Source of the DNA: Scolanthus callimorphus
Lineage: Eukaryota > Cnidaria > Anthozoa > Actiniaria > Edwardsiidae
DNA: 64,000 bases
Assembly: GCA_033964015.1 (NCBI GenBank)
Contig: CM066920.1
Location: 8,337,912-8,401,911 of the forward strand
Reading direction: 5' to 3'
Positions 61,489-64,000 of the stretch are shown here, piece by piece; positions within the stretch are counted from its first letter, which is position 1; the number at the start of each line of letters is the position of its first letter. The position numbers were made by a program, and so were the translations under genes. Under the pieces are notes generated by a model. That model did no database searches. It was not told the origin of the DNA and saw nothing but the letters and a program-made list of their open reading frames with translations.

Positions 61489-62459
61489 TGCGAACCAGCT
61501 GAACCAGTGAGTCGTTTAATCTGTTATGTTTATAACTGAGAAGAACGCGGTTTCTTCTTGCTTGACTGGCCATCCATCCTTAACTTATTCAAACCTCACG
61601 CCATTTGCTAGTATTGTAGCATTATTATTCCATATTATAAGTGGATCCTTTGGCTATGGAGAGCGCCACACTAGAATAGACAAATGATACATAATTTTCT
61701 AAAATAGATTCATCAGAAACGACAAATATTTCATACTCTGCTCGGAAACCGTGGGAACAACTTTTGACTCCCAGAAACTATTATTCAATTTAAAGGCCGA
61801 AACAAAATTCCACACTGGAAAACGAAACAAAGAAATGAAAAAATAAAACAGGAGAAAACGATAAAATTAGTGGTTGTTCGAATGAATTTTCAAATCAGCG
61901 CTGCTTTACTTGCACGGGTCAGGCAAGTGTGAGGTCAGTGAACACAGGTGGTCAGCTGATAGTGCAACAAGTTGTCAGTCAAATCGAAACGAAGTTCCGT
62001 TTAATTAGGGCATCGTCGGAGACCCAGGGAATTTTTGGCTCATCTCCAGTGTAAGACTCACCAGCTGCGTCACAAAGCTTTCTTTGTTTGGTAGAATGAA
62101 GGTTGAACCAATCATGATTAAATAGTAACTAAACACAAAGGTGTCCTAAGGGAATGGTTCTTACACTGGAGATGACCCGAATTTTTCGTCTGCTCCCCGC
62201 TCGTGAGTGAAAACGTTAGAGGAAAAATCCCCTGGGTCTCCGAGGATGAAATTAGGGTGGACCATTAGAAACTGGGAGGGTGGGAATTTTTTATTATTAT
62301 TATTATTTTTTATTGCGCATGAATTTTTCTTTTCGGGGATCAGGTTGTGCAGGAATGTTTTTTTCCGGACTTTGAATTATGTTTTTTTTTGCTTGGATCT
62401 CTGCAAGATATTTGTTTGACGGATTGGCCTTCCACGAATTTTTTGGGAATGGACGATTC
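61489..62459. other. 5' flank of TMEM63 copy B
   Basis: AT-rich. CTCATCTCCAGTGTAAGA (62040) and its complement TCTTACACTGGAGATGA (62158-62175), and GAGACCCAGGGAATTTTTG (62019) and AAAAATCCCCTGGGTCTCCG (62223-62242), form nested inverted pairs, a fold-back element at about 62015-62245. Confidence 0.5.
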
Positions 62460-62578
62460 GAGCTATAACGCACGCGCGCGCTGCATGTCGGTAGATGTGG
62501 ACATTTGTCGAACAAAATGTAAAAAAGCGCGCGCTACATTCTGGTAAGTGCGCGCTCGCTTATAGCTGGAATCGTCCA
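62460..62578. mobile_element. TGGACGATTCCAGC-family palindromic element
   Basis: 119 bp, starting TGGACGATTCGAGCTATAAC and ending TATAGCTGGAATCGTCCA, with GCGCGCGC near both ends. About 1 kb upstream of TMEM63 copy B. Confidence 0.8.
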
Positions 62579-63049
62579 TTGGCGCCCCTTTTCTTAGACC
62601 ACCTACACAGATTCGTACCCAGTCCCAGTAGTGGCACGGAATGTGGGGGAAAGCTAGGCGCGTAAAGGTTTGTGGGCCACTTCCCATCAACCTTTGCGTA
62701 CCTGGGGAGAAACGTAAACACACTAACGAAAAGAAGAACACAAGTAACAACTGGGCAAGAGTCTGCTAGGTGTTGTGCCTAGTAAATAATTATACCGAGA
62801 CAGATAAATCTTCCTTTTCCAATGTAGGGCAATATTTTTGAAAATATTGATTTCTCAAAAAATAAAATGTTTCTTAAAATCACAAATAATGAGAGCAATT
62901 AAGAGGAGCTTAATTTAGTTAAAAACAAAAATTCTACCAGAAGAAACATGCACATGTCAGCAAAACATGATTTTCTTCAATAATTTACTTCATTTATGTA
63001 AGATGAAATTCCCCAAAAAAATTCCCAACAGTTTGAACTGATTACAATG

Positions 63050-63595
63050 AAAATTGAATCCAAATTTTCACAATCAAGTTCTTATTGCTGCGAGGCCCTC
63101 AGGCCGAGCAGCGACACTAATCTTTGTTCCCAGGCATTTTCAAATTTGCCTTTCTTCCCGCCGCTGTTTGTTCCCGCTGTTCACGGGACATCCCGCCAGT
63201 CCCGCGGCAAGAATATATATGCGCTCGGTTTGTCGGAGCCACAGCCTCGCTTCCATGCATCACCTTGTGTGTAACCAAAGTCCACATCTGGCGAGAGTTT
63301 CAGAGGATATCCTGGCTGGAATTTTTACTTCTAAGGATGGAGCACTTAGTGGATATTTTATTGGCTGTTTGTTTTTCAAGGCTTCCTCCGAGAATCAACT
63401 TTTGCGAGCTCTCTACAGTTTTACAGCGTATTTGAACCATTTAAAATTCAAGATGGCGGTAACAACAAGGCGGCGAGTTAAAACTTCACATCCAATTATA
63501 TTTCCAGTGGGGAACGATGCATCAGATACATGAGATTTATTTCGCCGAATTAGTGGAAGGATTTCTTTTGAAAGTAAACTTTAAGTTTATAAAAG
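63050..63595 (+). other. Possible first exon of a gene leaving the window to the right
   Basis: A CAAGATGGCGG start context at about 63451 opens a 26-codon frame (TTRRRVKTSHPIIFPVGND). A strong donor, AAAAG|GTAAGC, follows at 63595/63596, and a TATA-like stretch (AATATATATGCG) lies near 63210. An overlapping longer frame begins at 63054. No protein family is recognised, so this could be a 5' untranslated exon with a small ORF, or chance. Confidence 0.25.
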
Positions 63596-64000
63596 GTAAG
63601 CGTTTGTTTTTGCAATTGCATCGACACATGTTATGCAGCTTACTTGGGCTTACTTTAGAGTTTAGGGCCGTTCCACAACTGTTTAAAATTTAAAAGTACT
63701 GTTTGGGTGATAGTTTAAGGCCTCTCTTAGCTCAGATCTTCTTTAGTCAAAGCACTGGACTGGGGTCAAAAAGAAACAGGCTTGGAAATATTGATAGTTT
63801 ATTCATTATCATGAACCATGAAAAAGTCACAATGTACTATCACATTTTTTTATCTGTACCCCCCAAATTCGTCAGGGTAGGAGCTCGAAGGTTGAAATAA
63901 TTTTTGGGTGTCAAGGCCTGAAAACGCTAAATTCTTGGGGGATTACATTTACATGTAGGTCATAACCCGGGGGTACAAATTTTTTTATGGCAGGGCCTAA
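63596..64000. other. Right edge, no gene recognised
   Basis: Short frames only; if 63050-63595 is a first exon, this is the start of its intron. Confidence 0.35.

Overview
This is a metazoan nuclear window, most likely from a cnidarian (anthozoan-like). The grounds are spliced genes with consensus GT-AG introns, a TMEM63/OSCA ion-channel pair, an intronless kelch-like gene, and very dense short inverted-repeat transposons in moderately AT-rich DNA. The species assignment is inference; nothing in the sequence names the organism. Bacterial features (operons, ribosome binding sites, CRISPR) do not apply.

Backbone. Two paralogous TMEM63/CSC1-like channel genes face each other tail to tail. Copy A is on the + strand (start codon 5163, stop 16529). 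Copy B is on the - strand (start codon 61488, stop 41504). Each has 12 coding exons with the same intron phases, and exons 2, 3 and 5-11 have the same lengths in both copies. Protein similarity is only moderate, except for exon 10, which is 181/182 identical in nucleotides and points to recent gene conversion. A BTB-BACK-kelch gene (55393-57116, +) is nested antisense in intron 2 of copy B. Copy A exon 4, copy B exon 1 and the kelch gene each carry single-base-loss frameshifts, six in total. They may be assembly errors or real decay.

Between the two channel genes (16.5-41.5 kb) lies repeat-rich DNA. Its centrepiece is a ~7.0 kb retroelement (21154-28193, - strand). It has split direct repeats in the order A1-body-B1-A2-B2, as in PAT/Ngaro-type tyrosine-recombinase retrotransposons. 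It encodes a two-exon Gag-like protein with a CCHC zinc knuckle. The intron of that gene holds a ~3.1 kb array of a 30-31 bp minisatellite. A 113 bp tandem array lies further downstream. No reverse transcriptase or recombinase was recognised, so it looks non-autonomous.

Other repeats: 25 bp, 31 bp and 57 bp minisatellites (the last with a 171 bp three-unit higher-order period), a tRNA-derived relic, long G runs, and at least ten families of short inverted-repeat elements. Several sit in the introns, the 5' flank or the presumed 3' UTR of the channel genes. Two exon boundaries of copy B have been tandemly duplicated so that extra splice sites would add 16 or 13/39 codons in frame.

Possible further gene pieces are an ORF with one in-frame stop at 20.2-20.66 kb, a 54-codon ORF at 28.3 kb, an inverted pair of coding-like segments at 31.6 and 34.4 kb, and a possible first exon near 63.5 kb. 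None of these was recognised.
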